Positions 23,029 through 34,327 of a DNA stretch of 64,000 nt are shown piece by piece (positions within the stretch are counted from its first letter, which is position 1; each line of letters starts with the position of its first letter). Both the position numbers and the translations under genes were made by a program. The DNA is from Kingdonia uniflora (taxonomy: Eukaryota; Streptophyta; Magnoliopsida; Ranunculales; Circaeasteraceae), in assembly GCA_014058105.1 (NCBI GenBank), contig JACGCM010001245.1:868001-932000 (forward strand), given 5' to 3'. The notes beneath the pieces were generated by a model. The model was not told the origin of the DNA, ran no database searches, and saw nothing but the letters and a program-made list of their open reading frames with translations.

Positions 23029-23760
23029 CGAAAGGAACGAAATAAATAAGATGGATTTTTCGATCAAAAGTATTATGTGAAATCTTCGGTTTTTTTCCTC
23101 TTCCTCTATCCTATAGGTACAGCGTTTGAATCAATAAAGAACATTTTCTTTTGTATGAATCGATATTATCACGTTCCAATTCCTTCCCGATACCCTAAGG
23201 AAAATCCCGAATTGGATCCCAAATTGACGGGTTAGCGTGAGCTTATCCATGCGGTTATGCACTCTTCGAATAAGAATTCATTTTCTAAAAAATCCTGGCT
23301 TTCGTGGTTTGGTAGGTCGCCCTGTTTCATTTATACAACATAGATTCTGGCAATGTAATGTAGTTGGTTGGTCCCTCTTGTCGATCTAAATGAATCAGCT
23401 TTTCCACGGAGGTAAATCTTTGTCTACTAGGCAAGAGGATAGCAAGTTACAAATTCTGTCTCGGTAGGACATGTATTTCTATTACTATGAAATTCATAAA
23501 TGAAATGGTAGGGTTACCATTCTTTCTTTTTTTGTAGTGATGAATCTTGTGTGTTCCTAAGAAATGGAGTTTGTCCATTTTTAAGTCTCAAAGGGACGTG
23601 GAAACACATAAGAACTCCTGAGTGGAGGAAATTGAAAAGAGATGTAGTTCCAATTCCTTCATAAATTGTAAGATCTCTGACGCAAGAAAAAGGGGTTGAT
23701 CCGTATCATCTTGACTTGGTTCTACTTCCTCTCTTTTTTAACACTACCAAATCGGGTAAA
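23029..23760 (+). pseudogene. Nuclear copy of plastid inverted-repeat spacer (NUPT)
   Basis: The sequence follows plastid inverted-repeat DNA that I recall as the rps12-trnV(GAC) spacer: the run through gtatgaatcgatattatcac, tgagcttatccatgcggtta, ggaggtaaatctttg, gtctcggtaggacatg and ggggttgatccgtatcatc. No gene is encoded. Differences from the usual plastid sequence, including a large internal deletion near 23320, show it is an old nuclear insertion. The exact plastid locus should be confirmed by alignment. Confidence 0.7.
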
Positions 23761-24183
23761 TTTATTTTTGGAAGGTAAGCCGGTTTTATGGATCCGTAAC
23801 CAGTAACCAGTAACCAAGCCCGGAAGGGCATCAAAATCCCGAAGGCCACCATAAACCCCGAAGGGTGAAGCCTCCGAAGAGGTGTAAAGCTCGAAGGCAA
23901 AAGCCCTGAGGGTACAAGCCCAAAGGCCCACAAGACAACCCAAAGGATTGTCCCCAATTCTCACCCCATAGAGGGTCGAACTCATGACCTCTCATAGGTA
24001 GGAGGGTCACGGAGGGACTTTCGTGCAACAGAGTACATTATCTAATGCAAAAGGACCACCCTTTGTCTGTCGGGACTCTAGATACAATAAAAATTAGATA
24101 TTACCTCCTCACAGAAAAAATATTCATCATACAGAGGGTCAGTTTGTCTTTATTTTTCAAAAAGATTCACAAGATACATAAGG
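23449..24183. repeat. Duplicated segment, copy 2
   Basis: It matches 15238-15970 nearly end to end. Left of 23449 the plastid homology continues here but not in copy 1, so this copy is the better candidate for the original. Its right end lies 25 bp from the stop codon of the L-galactose dehydrogenase gene. It holds the same SINE-like unit at about 23755-24030, with a short extra repeat (ccagtaaccagtaacc) near 23800. Confidence 0.9.
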
Positions 24184-24207
24184 TACAGAGGCGTCTTCAC
24201 AACAGTA

Positions 24208-24339
24208 TCAGCTTTTCTGAATACCACTAGGCCATGTCTGATTTTTAACAGGCTCCAGAATAGCTTCAATCTCCCTTAGAATCCGCTCATCCTTGCCTGT
24301 AGTTGTAAGTTCAACAGCAGCAGCAACATTTTCCTGCAC
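24208..24339 (-). CDS. GalDH: L-galactose dehydrogenase exon 5 (last)
   Basis: It encodes residues 281-323, VQENVAAAVELTTTGKDERI to WPSGIQKS, then TGA at 24210-24208. The acceptor is ATATAG at 24340. Intron 4 is 6341 bp. The first codons (VQENV) restore the family sequence SV-x-Q-V-x-ENVAA across the junction. Only 25 bp separate the stop codon from the duplicated plastid/SINE-like segment. Confidence 0.93.
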   Translation of the reverse strand: MQENVAAAVELTTTGKDERILREIEAILEPVKNQTWPSGIQKS

Positions 24340-27300
24340 CTATATGATCAAAAGGATGGCAAACATTAATAACAGTTTGTAGAAGAAAGTACCAACTAGA
24401 ACTTGAATGTTTCCCAATAAGCTTCATCCTATTACAGTAGTATATGATGAGACCTAGAACTTTCAAGTAAATATGCTAAAAGCAAGGAAAATGAGACCCT
24501 AGCTAAAACTCATAGATGCATAAAATTGAAACGATTCAATCAAATAAGTTGAGATTACAATATTCGATCAACCTGTACAAGAATCGAAGGGTTAATCTCC
24601 TATTTAGATGTGATGAAGCAAAACGTCACTTATTCCTTCAACTCTGGATGAGCAAAGAGCTTCAATAAGATTTTGGGAACTTAGAGCTTACTTTTTAAGC
24701 TGAATTCTAGATGGACCTTCACAGAGATGGTTCTCATACAGGTAGTAGCAGTTACCAATATGAAGATTCTAAAACTGAGTGAAAAATGTTCTTTTTTTCA
24801 TAGAGCTAATTCATAGACCAAAAGTTCAGTCTGGACTATATGGTGGCACATTAACTCATGTAACTCCATCAAAAGTTCATAAATTTGAGTCATATCGCCA
24901 ACGCTGTTGAAAGTGCTTCAGCATCAACACTGATGTGGTTCTGAACCCAGGTGCATTCACTAGATTGTGTGATGGACCAATAGTTTTTGTTCCTGGTCAA
25001 ATCAGCCCTGATCTATCTCAACCACAAAGAATCTAAGTTAGTACCTATGTCCCATTCATAGCTTAAGATAGCAGCTCTGTTGTTCCAAGTGCTGAAGTCC
25101 CAAGGGTGATGAACTTTAAGCGAACTAACCATACGAGTCTCATTCCCCAACTCTGCACCAATCCAAAGAAATTTCATGCATAAGAGTCATTAAGATGTCG
25201 CCTGAAATTATGATTCCAAATCCAATTTGTTGTTCCTAACCATCAAAATTAGAAAGAAGTCTAGACTTAAGCCCATTGGGAGTAAGGGAACATACCAAAC
25301 TTGCCCTTCAAATCTCACTCTATCACCTCTCCTTCCATCAAACTTACTCCTAATCAGAAGTCGTCCCAACTCTCATAATGCCTCTCTAAATGCTGCCAGG
25401 TATGTAACCCCTAACCTCTATCATTTTCCAACCTCCTCTTCCCCTCTCCGTAGTTCCCAGCAATACATCTTCCACATTTCGTCCCTCTTCTCCAAAAATT
25501 CAAATCCATTTCCCTTAAAGAGCTTTAGTTATACCCATGACTCCTGCTATTCTTATTCTCCTTTATCATTAAGCCTACAAAACATTTTCCACTTTGCCAA
25601 GGGGTATATAAAATCGTGCCATGTCACAGGTCCTTCTGAGCTTTCAATTTCTTTTTCATCACTAGCAGAATTAGAAAATAGAGATAAAATAAAAAGGTAT
25701 GCTAGTGAGAGTACTCTTGACAAGAAGACCTCCCTCCCTTCAGCAATGACCGGCCTTTTTACAAGACAAATCTTTTACAAATCTTACTAATAACTGGGTC
25801 CCTATTAGCGCTAACCATATGGGAAGACCAAGGCAAGTCGAGAGAAACACTTCAACAACCCAACCAAACATCTCAGCAAGCTCCAAAATATCGATATTAC
25901 CTCCAACACCTACAAAATTACCCTTCTTAATATCCATCTTCAGACCAGGGTGAATCTCAAAGACACAGAACAGACCTCTTAAAAAAAATTAAAAGTATAG
26001 CATCTTTAGCAGAGGAGCAAAGGCATCCCAAAACCACTAGTTTGGTGGCTTTGCCTTTTAATAAGTGGTATTGGGAAGTCTAGCAGAGAGGCATAGGCTG
26101 GTGTGGATGCCTTTCCACAATTTTGGGGGGAAAAAATTTGCCTTCGAAAGCAAAAGTCGATGCTACGGCATTTGGTTTACTGCAGCTATTTGAACAGTCC
26201 AGATTAGAATGACTAATCTAATCCAACGGTGAGAGTTATTTCTCTCTCCATCTCTCTTCTCTCCCAATTTTTTTCTCTCTCCTCTCGATCTCTCCTCTTT
26301 TTCTTCTCTATCTTCTCCCTAAACAGAGAAATATTGAAGTTGAAATCCATGTTTTTCCTCTCTCTGTTGTATGTGTGATATCTCTCTTTCTCTTGTTCTT
26401 TATAATTTGTTGATGTAATTAGGTGTTGTTCACCATCTTCCATCTTAACTCTCTTGTAAGATTCAAATAGAGATATAGCTCATACTTTAATTTGTGAACT
26501 TCCATTTGATATGAAAAGTTGGAAAAGATGAAGATGATCAAAGAAATCCTAGCTTCCTGTTCTTTCAAAGATGAATCCAAGAGATACTTCCATTCTCCGA
26601 TTTATAGCACCGCTCGTCATCTTCTATCCCAAACTTATTGTTGTCTCCCTCTCAGTGTCTCTTCTCTCGATCTCTCATCATGCTTTTCTCTCCGCTCTTA
26701 GTGATGATTTGTAAAACTATCAAAGCGCCAAATAATAAGGCAGTTGTGAGGGCGACGGCAATTCATATACTGTTGCCATTATTTTACACTGAGAGCAAAA
26801 AACTGACTGTTGGGGGTAAAAGTGAGAGGCATCCGAAGTGGCAAGCCAAAGGTGGTTTTCGGATGCCCTTTTGCTGGTCCTTCTCTTATACTCCCATAGT
26901 GCCACAAAAATAAAAATAAAATCTTTATCTATGAATTAAATGTGAGAGACATCAAAGAACCCTCTTCTCCCCACCTTAAATAGTGGAGAATTATAATTGT
27001 TGTCAATCTTCCTTCATATTGGTAGGATTTTCTTTTAAGATCAACAGGAATAACAAAACTAAGACCACAAAATCTGGAATGTAATCGCTACCCAGATTAT
27101 AAATGATGCACAATTGATCAGTTATACACGTGTACTATATACCAGATGAGTAGAAAAAACATATTCCTAATTGCAGAGGAAATGTAAAGCTTAACAACAA
27201 GAAAAAGGCAAATAAGGGTCATGTCAATTTGTCGATGACATTTTGGTTTCCTGCGGCACTATAAGGAAAATAAATTCCTCATGTGAATAAAGAATATATC

Positions 27301-30300
27301 AAAACCAGGGGCCGACTCCAGATTCCAAGAAGGAGATGAAATTATAGAATTTTTCTATAGTCCACACCCTCAAGTTATTAAGAATGAAAGCTTTCTCTGC
27401 TTTCTAGTGTTGTTTCATAGTGGGTAATGTTTATAGGTTGGAGCGAAGGAGCGTTTGTTAATCAAGTGGAAGACATGCAATATGACTCAGAATGTACCAT
27501 GGTTGCTACGTCCTACGTCTTCTCCTCAATGTCTACATCTCTTTAGCTAACAAAATACTTGTTGATTCACAATGTTTAGTTATCCCTAGAGCCCACTTGG
27601 ATTTACTTTCTTATACAGTAAAACTTGAAACATTTATCACCCATAACTTAATAGCCTCTCTATATTAACAGAGAAAAAGGTTTGTTCCTATTTCATACCA
27701 TAGGATAAGTTAATAACCTTCCTAAGTTTTAATTTCATATTTTTCTTGATAACACTACAAAAATTTGGTCCAACATTTCCAGATGAGAAAATAGGCATTT
27801 TACATAAACCATATTACATACAAAATACTGCACCTTAAATTAGTTTCCATATACTACCAACAGAGTACCTAGGGTGGTACTTTGGACTGGATTGTCGTGC
27901 CGTAACAAGCTTATTCCTCAACTCCTTGACCATGTGAAGATTTTTTCTTTGATTACCTAATTGTCAAAAGTAAAAAGGTACCCAAACAAATCAAAACTAT
28001 GTGATGGTCAGTACCCTCCACAAGTTTTTCATTCTCCAAGACTTCATAACCTATAATGCAACCCTTAAATGTCCTCATCTGTAAGATATTCAATTATTTC
28101 TTCCTCTTTTCAAAATAGCTGACGCCTTAACCTACTGGCTACTAGGCATACCTCACTTAATAGCAACTTACCCTACTCACATTAGCAAAATGGCCTGATT
28201 TCGGTACCTAAGAAAATAGCTCTTATGGACATTACTACTACAAAACTAAAGAATTTGGTTTCTCTCAACTCAAAACTCGCCAAAGCAAAGTGGCTTCAAT
28301 AATTGAGAAGAGTGTGAACATGCCTTGGGTTCTAATACGGAAGTTGGCCATTCTGACCTTGCAGAACCGAGAGTTCCAAGTATTTAATTATCTCCATGGT
28401 TATTTCTTTTTTCAATTATTAAGGTGGTATTTTGATTTTGCAATGATTGAAGCAATTTGAGATGGTTTTTAAAGTACCACATAACCCAGATATAGAACAC
28501 ATCTGAATTCCAGCAAGAATATCAACCTTTTTAATTTTAAAATCCTGGCCTCTTGCATGTTAATCCTTTGGTTCAATATCTGTGATTGGCGTTTTACAGA
28601 GTGAATCGTGCCGGCATCTAAGGGTTTAAGTCTTGATTCATGCTCGGATAAAGAAAATAAACACGTGTGATGCGAAGGGGTAGGAATAAAATTCAGATGT
28701 GCGGATGTGCCAGACGGTTATCATAAGAAAATCACTTGACAATTCTCCATTCGGTTGTCGGAACATTTCAAGCATTCGAGAAAGAAATTAGAAACATCCT
28801 TGCTTCTTATTGAATCTATAGTTGCACTCAAGATTCTCCCTATTTGCATTCTTCAATCATAAAAGGGTTACCATTCTTTTCAATAATCTAGAGATGGAGT
28901 TTGTCATTTGGGTCACCATTTGTACAAGCAACTGCTACAAACCGTTCTTTGTAAAGTTCAACCATTTAAGTGTTCTACCGAGATTTTAGCATGGTACGGT
29001 GGAGGTTGATGCAGCATTGCAACAGTTTCACATTGCACTTGCTTCTAGCTGCAACCATTACCAGAGTCCAAATTTGTTTCACTAAATCATTTATTTGTCA
29101 AATTAAACTTCACGATCATTCTACTTTTTGCTAGACTCTCCTTGTGGTACTCTAGGGTAAAACTTCTCAAATTGGCATTCTTATTGGTATGATTCCAGCA
29201 TTGATACTTTGGGAAACTTGATTGGCTCATAACAAGAAGTTCTTAAGAATCAAACTACTTCTACTCTTTTAGTGGTTATGATACTTAGAAAAGAGAAAAA
29301 CAAGCGGCTGAACCGTCATTTAAAAGTACACCTTCATATCATCAAACTTAAAGCTTTGGGCCTTGCTGTGTTGACAGTGCAGCAATTCAAGATGCCCGGA
29401 GTCGTTTGGCAAGCTTCCTCCTACGGAACTGTGATAGTACCTTTAGGGATAATCACGTTATCGAGCTTTCGGCCGTGGAACAATGTGTTAGCTAAGGTAT
29501 AGGGTACGCTGTTGGTATAGACTGTGTAAACAGAATTAACAATTGTCATTCTTGGTGGAGGTGGTGGGATTTTAACTAGATTGGTTCTCTTCTAAGGTAG
29601 CTGTGCAGACTGACTAGAGCTTTTAGAATTAAAGCAAGAGCTTCACTTCACTTTGCCGCATGTTCTCAGGGAAAGGAATGGTGCTGCTGCTATTTTAACT
29701 AAATGAAGTTCTCCTGGGGAGCATTAGACTACACTGAATGTGCAAGGTATCTCCCAATAGCTTGGAGCTGCTTTGAGGATAGATATGTCTTGTATTAGTT
29801 TTTAAGGGAGATGAGTTTTTCTCCACTATCCTGTAAAGTTCCTATGTGTTCTTATTACAAAAACATGAGCTTATAAATTTAGCAGACTTTTTTTCAACAA
29901 TAAGGTCTGACGAACTTATAGTCAGTTGACACAACATTCTACTACCAAGAAACCAAAAAAGAACCTCTCTATGGAAATGGGAAAATGTAATTTGGCTGAA
30001 ATAGCCTGACAATGCATTAAGTTTAATGTGCTTGGCAAAGGAAAAATGATTTTGGCAATGGAAAAATGATTTTGGCAATAGCACCATGAAAAAAATGTTG
30101 AAAATGCTAAATGAACAAGATGTCAAATTTACCAATGCCCAACTACTTCTGTTCTTAAACCTGGAGTCAACAGTACGGGTCTCAGTAGCTGGCAATCCAA
30201 TTAAATTCAAGTGATTGATGAAATCTCGATGACACAACCCATCCTTCCCAGAACTGAGATTTGGAGTTTTTGCTCTGTGTTTCTTTTGACTGAGTCGTTT

Positions 30301-32506
30301 TCTTCAACTATTTGCTTTGCTGTTACAATCATCGTCCTTGAAAACAATATGGTTATAACTATGTTTTAGCGCATCATTGGAAAAAACATAAGCAAACCAT
30401 GTTAGTTTTGAAGAATTGTGGATGTAAGTTTAGGAAAAGACAATCACGAAGAAGCCCACATTTCAGAACTGAAATGAGTTGCATCATCAGGACAGCATCA
30501 GCCACTTGGTCTTTTTACTGGTGTGTTAAAGAGTCCTGGGACCTGCATTGTCTACTCCAGGTTTGCATACGTAGTGACTTGGGGTCAGTCAGTTCGCTAT
30601 CATGAGAGAACATATAGATAACTGAAATAAAAAGATATGGTTACATGAAAAACTTGAAACGGATTATGAAGAATATAAACCTGCTTGACAGAGTTCATGC
30701 CAACCAACACGGATGCTATCTCTATGTTCGTCAAGCTATATTGCAAAGCAAACTTTGAAATGTTTCCACCCTTCTCTTTACAAAGAATTGCAGCAGCTTT
30801 GCATGCAGACTGCAAAAAGTACAACATACAGAGGTGAGACCACCACATAGAATGGTACAAATGAACCACCCTAATTCAGAAATGCAAGAAAGTACTGTCA
30901 GCAACAAGAAGAATTTATAAGAGTAAGGTGGTGTGGAGGTCTAGACAGATCGTCCGGTTGCTCCATCTCCACCCAATGCCTCTATGACTAGAATCTAGCT
31001 TACTAAAGCCGATGTTTTCACACGAGCACTGTATTACTACTCAATTCAAGAATACCAAAATTATTTTTCAAAAGAAAAAATAAAACAAAGGTACAACTGT
31101 GCCTTTTAAGATCATAGATGTTGAATTACAACAGTAACTGGGCAAACTCCCCTTAATAGATTTAAGAATCCAATCATGGTTTTCATGATGCTTTTATCTG
31201 ATTATGTTTCATTGAAGTGGTTTCTTTTAACCTTTTCGCTTTTGAATGGCTTGGCTTGGCCTTTTACCCTTGGCTGTTGATTTTTAATGTGTCTAATGTT
31301 TGTCTTGTATTTTTCTTCATTTCAATAAGATTCATGCTTTATAAATAAATTCAGAAATGTTTGACCTGTCTGATGTTTATCTTTTCATCCTCACACCAGT
31401 TCATGTTCAACTCTTATAGCACCTTGGTCTCACCAGCTGTTAGACATACTTTACTAGAAAATGAATGGCAAACTGAGTGAGAATATAACATCAAAGGCAA
31501 AAATATTTATACACCTTAAAATCACCTAGGATCTAATGGTTTCCAAAGTCCTGACTAATGCAACTCAACTGTTTGCATAGGAATCATCAACAGTTATAAA
31601 AAAAAAACTGAATTAAGTGTTAGGACAAGTTCGATTTATTCATTTGAGCCAACTTTCCTACGGAGTTAAAGAGGAGGGATCAATCTGTCCTATAAGAGGT
31701 GAAACCCACTATCACACCAGAAACTCTACTTGCAAGCACAGTTTAGAAACTATTTAGATTCAGGCCATGTTTGTTTTTTGGTCAAGGGTGAGAAGAGGTG
31801 TGATCTTTTGGAAACTTCTCACCCATGACATGTTTGTTTTTTCAGAAAAGTTGTCATTCTCTCCAAAAACAATGAAAAACTGGAAGTTTGGCCTACTTCC
31901 AGCCTCAAAACTTCACACCCCACCCCCCTAAGTTTTTTGGGTTGACTTCTAACCAAAAAAGCTTTCAGTTTCCCTTTGACTGGTCGTTTCCCACACCCGT
32001 GACCGGTTTAAGTGGGAGTATTTTGGGGAAAATACTCAAATCTGGGGAATGAAAAATCACCTTAACCCCAAATAAGCCAAATAAATACCCACCCAACGTT
32101 CCCCCCCCCCCTCTCTCTCCCTCCTCTCTCTCTCTCTCTACCTCTCTATCTCCCTCCCCTCTCTCTCTCCCTTATCTCTCTACCTCTCCATCTCACCTCT
32201 ATCTCTATCCCCTCTCTCTCCCTTATCTCTTTACCTCTCCCTCTCACCTCTCTTTCTATCCCCTCTCTCTCCCACCTCTCTTTCCTACCCTCATACAACT
32301 CTCTCTCTATCTTTCTCTCCCTTATCTCTCTACCTCTCCCTCTCCCTCTCACCTCTCTTTCTATCTCCTCTCTCTCCCACCCTCATACAACTCTCTCTCT
32401 CTCTGTCTCTCTCTCACTCTCTCTACCTCTACCTTTCTCTCTTCCCCTCATCCATCTCTATCTCCTACCTCTATCTCTATCTCTCTCTACAATGGTTGTT
32501 TTTCTA

Positions 32507-32568
<62 letters not shown>

Positions 32569-34064
32569 GGTATGTTTCACCATGTCCCCTATATATTTGA
32601 TATTTTGGTATGTGATTTGCACGTCTTAATTTTGTTTTTGCCTTAAATCACCATTTTAATTGTGTTGTTGCATTAATATATGATGAATTAAAAAGGAAAA
32701 TGTGGATTATATGTATTTTTTATGTTTTTGTAGAGAAATTTATAATCTGTGGTCAAATTAGATGGTTCAGCCAAACAGACTAGTGAGAAATTGAAGTTAG
32801 AAGTCAGGACTTTAAGTACAAGTACTAACCTTCAGCCAAACGCACGCAAGTTTTTTCCAATCTTCTAACCTCAAAAATTTTTTACCTCTTCTCACCCCTA
32901 AAAAAAATAAAATAAACATGGCCTCATGGTGATGGTGCACATGCTAGGGTTGTTAGAAAGATAGAGATCAACACTTGTTCTTTTTTGGTTTGGCTAGCCA
33001 ATGGAGATCAAAAGTGAATTTCAACTTATTTCGTAAGCTACAACATCTCCAAGCTTGAAGTTGATAATATTGACCTACTAAGCCTCACCAACTTAGAAAA
33101 CTGTGAATATTGCAGTAGTATTATAAAACCTCTACAATTAATATGAGAGAAAACACAAACAATATTATCAAACCTTGAGTTCAGGTGAAGCTGGGTGCCA
33201 CTCCGGCGGACCATTCTCTGTAAGAAGTCCCATTGCAAGAGGAGAAGCGCTGATCACACCAACACCCTTACTCTTCAAGTAAGGTATCAAATCCACCAAA
33301 GTCGTATCATTAACACTATAATGGCAATATGAAAGAATAACATCCACCGAACCAGGTGGAACTCGGTCCAAGACATACGTAAACACACTAAGAGGAAGTC
33401 CAGTTATACCAATGTACCTAATCTTCCCCATTTCCTTCAACTTCTGAAGCGCAGGAATCGTCTCATTCACTATCTACACAACATTCAACCCAAACAAATC
33501 AACCACATTACATATCACACATATAATACTTCAACATTTACACCAAAACCTGCAAAATTAAAATAATTTTACCTGATCAAGATCCCCAAACTCAATATCA
33601 TGGCATTGAAGCATATCAACATAATCAAGCTTCAACCTACCCAAGCTCTCATCAATACTCTTCATCACTCTCTCCGCGCTAAAATCAAACCCATCCCCAT
33701 ACCGCCCACACTTGGTTGACACGAAGTACTCGTTTCTTGGAACTCCAACAGCTTGAAGAGCAATCCCCAGCATTGTTTCAGATAATGTTCCTCCATAATA
33801 CCTAATTACACATTAAAATCAAAATCAAAATTTTTTAAAAGGGGAAACCTAAAATCCTACATTGAGAGCTGGAAATACATACGGAGAGGTGTCGAAGAAG
33901 TTGATGCCGAGGCGAAAAGCTTCGCGAACAGAAGCAATGGCGTCTGCTTCGGAGACGGGGCCGAAGACGTTACCGAGGGGAGACGCGCCGAAGCCAATGG
34001 AGCTGAGCTTGAGACCTGTGTTTCCAAGATCGCGAAGCGAGAGCTTGGGATTAGAGTTCGCCAT
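24208..34064 (-). CDS. GalDH: L-galactose dehydrogenase, five exons, 323 aa
   Basis: The enzyme oxidises L-galactose to L-galactono-1,4-lactone with NAD+ in the cytosol, the step before the mitochondrial last step of plant ascorbate synthesis. Exons on the minus strand: 34064-33883, 33801-33573, 33473-33174, 30809-30681 and 24339-24208. All junctions use GT-AG and the frame is open throughout; the length compares with about 319 aa in Arabidopsis. The aldo-keto reductase catalytic set is present: Asp58 and Tyr63 (FFDTSPYYGG), Lys91 (STKCGRY) and His128 (LQCHD). Signature blocks include GFGASPLGNVFGP, ILSYCHYSVND, GVGVISASPLAMGLL and EPVKNQTWPSGIQ. The frame is open upstream to a Met at 34205, but homology starts at 34064. 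Introns 3 and 4 carry transposon remnants. It looks functional. Confidence 0.95.
24950..25990 (-). mobile_element. LINE reverse transcriptase fragment in intron 4
   Basis: Read on the minus strand, scraps of a plant LINE RT C-terminal region follow in order: SGLKM-like sequence DSPWSEDG/GLKMDIKKG near 25935, IDILELAEMFGWVVEV and STCLGLPIWLALIG near 25850, LTSIPFYFISIF near 25700, then NKALLGKW-like ITKALGKWI near 25500. The blocks GLK..KS, YLGLPLG, TLSSLPIYYLSLF and NKALLGKW are typical of these proteins. Stops and frameshifts are dense. The limits are approximate. The plus-strand open frame at 25227-25790 is its shadow. Confidence 0.5.
26016..26875. mobile_element. Inverted-repeat element in intron 4
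   Basis: The left end AGCAAAGGCATCCCAAAACC (26016-) pairs with the reverse complement of the right end, AGCAAAAGGGCATCCGAAAA (26875-). That gives an imperfect inverted repeat of about 22-24 bp around an 0.86-kb interior. The interior has a CT-rich tract (26240-26320) and no transposase. No target duplication is clear, so the superfamily is open. It may be a decayed MITE or a Mutator-like relic. Confidence 0.45.
26876..30680. other. Remainder of intron 4, nothing recognised
   Basis: About 3.8 kb of AT-rich sequence lies between the inverted-repeat element and exon 4. Short open frames at 29272-29502, 29842-30237 and 30399-30605 show no family motifs. I see no further element ends. Confidence 0.5.
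30681..30809 (-). CDS. GalDH: L-galactose dehydrogenase exon 4
   Basis: It encodes residues 238-280, SACKAAAILCKEKGGN to VLVGMNSVKQ. 129 nt, phase 0 at both ends. The acceptor is TTTTTGCAG at 30810 and the donor CAG/GTTTAT at 30680. It is separated from exon 3 by a 2364-bp intron. Confidence 0.93.
31763..32923. mobile_element. Non-autonomous TIR element in intron 3, TSD TCA
   Basis: The ends are GGCCATGTTTGTTTT (31763-) and the reverse complement GGCCATGTTTATTTT (from 32923). Both are followed by a shared inner block, gggtgagaagaggt. A 3-bp repeat TCA flanks both ends (31760-31762, 32924-32926). The GGCC...GTTTG terminus with a 3-bp duplication fits the PIF/Harbinger (Tourist-like) group, whose usual target is TWA. 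No transposase is encoded. The 1161-bp interior includes a long CT/TA microsatellite. Confidence 0.7.
32101..32566. repeat. CT-rich microsatellite running into (TA)n
   Basis: A C run at 32101-32110 is followed by about 400 bp of mixed tctctc/cctctctatc repeats, a (CT)n tract to about 32530 and (TA)n to about 32566. It lies inside the intron-3 element. In the transcribed strand of L-galactose dehydrogenase it is a GA-rich tract. Confidence 0.95.
33174..33473 (-). CDS. GalDH: L-galactose dehydrogenase exon 3
   Basis: It encodes residues 138-237, IVNETIPALQKLKEM to EWHPASPELK, the middle of the TIM barrel. Exactly 300 nt, phase 0 at both ends. The acceptor is TGTAG at 33474 and the donor AAG/GTTTGA at 33173. 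Confidence 0.94.
33573..33801 (-). CDS. GalDH: L-galactose dehydrogenase exon 2
   Basis: It encodes residues 61-137, YYGGTLSETM to DIEFGDLDQ, and carries catalytic Tyr63, Lys91 and His128. The acceptor is ATTAG at 33802 and the donor is CAG/GTAAAA at 33572. Confidence 0.94.
33883..34064 (-). CDS. GalDH: L-galactose dehydrogenase exon 1
   Basis: It encodes residues 1-60 plus two bases of codon 61, from MANSNPKLSLRDLGNTGLKL to INFFDTS. The donor is GTATGT at 33882. The split codon is completed by the first G of exon 2 to give Pro61. The ATG is chosen because alignment with the family begins here; the 47-codon upstream in-frame extension has no family match. Confidence 0.93.
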
Positions 34065-34327
34065 TGTTGGATTTTTTTTGTGAACAAGTAGCGCGATAAG
34101 AGCATGACCACGGTCAAAGAAGAGTTGGAGCAGTGACACTAACTTTGATCCAATAGAGTTTTTTTTAATGGGAAACACTCTTTCTCTGTCTACTACGCTG
34201 TCCAACTTTCGTAAGCCATGACCGTTTATGCTTTAATAATAATGGATGTGCTTTATTTGGTCTTTAATTTCTCTATTTACAAAGAGGAGTTACATCTTTA
34301 GAGAGGAGAGGAGAGGATGACAGAAAG
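34065..34327 (-). promoter_or_regulatory. 5' flank of L-galactose dehydrogenase
   Basis: Only about 260 bp of non-repeat DNA separates the start codon from an LTR-like sequence beginning at 34328. It must hold the 5' UTR and the core promoter unless these extend into the repeats. The minus-strand frame stays open from 34205 into the gene, so an upstream in-frame start is possible. I see no element whose role I can state. Confidence 0.4.

Noticed and set aside
25227..25790. 187-codon open frame on the plus strand in intron 4
   Set aside because: The opposite strand carries LINE RT blocks in order; this frame is their shadow.
29272..29502. 76-codon open frame in intron 4
   Set aside because: There is no motif, no homologous feel and no splice context; best treated as random.
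34065..34205. In-frame N-terminal extension of L-galactose dehydrogenase from a Met at 34205
   Set aside because: Family proteins start at the position matching 34064; the extra 47 residues do not look like a transit peptide known for this cytosolic enzyme. Left as a possibility only.
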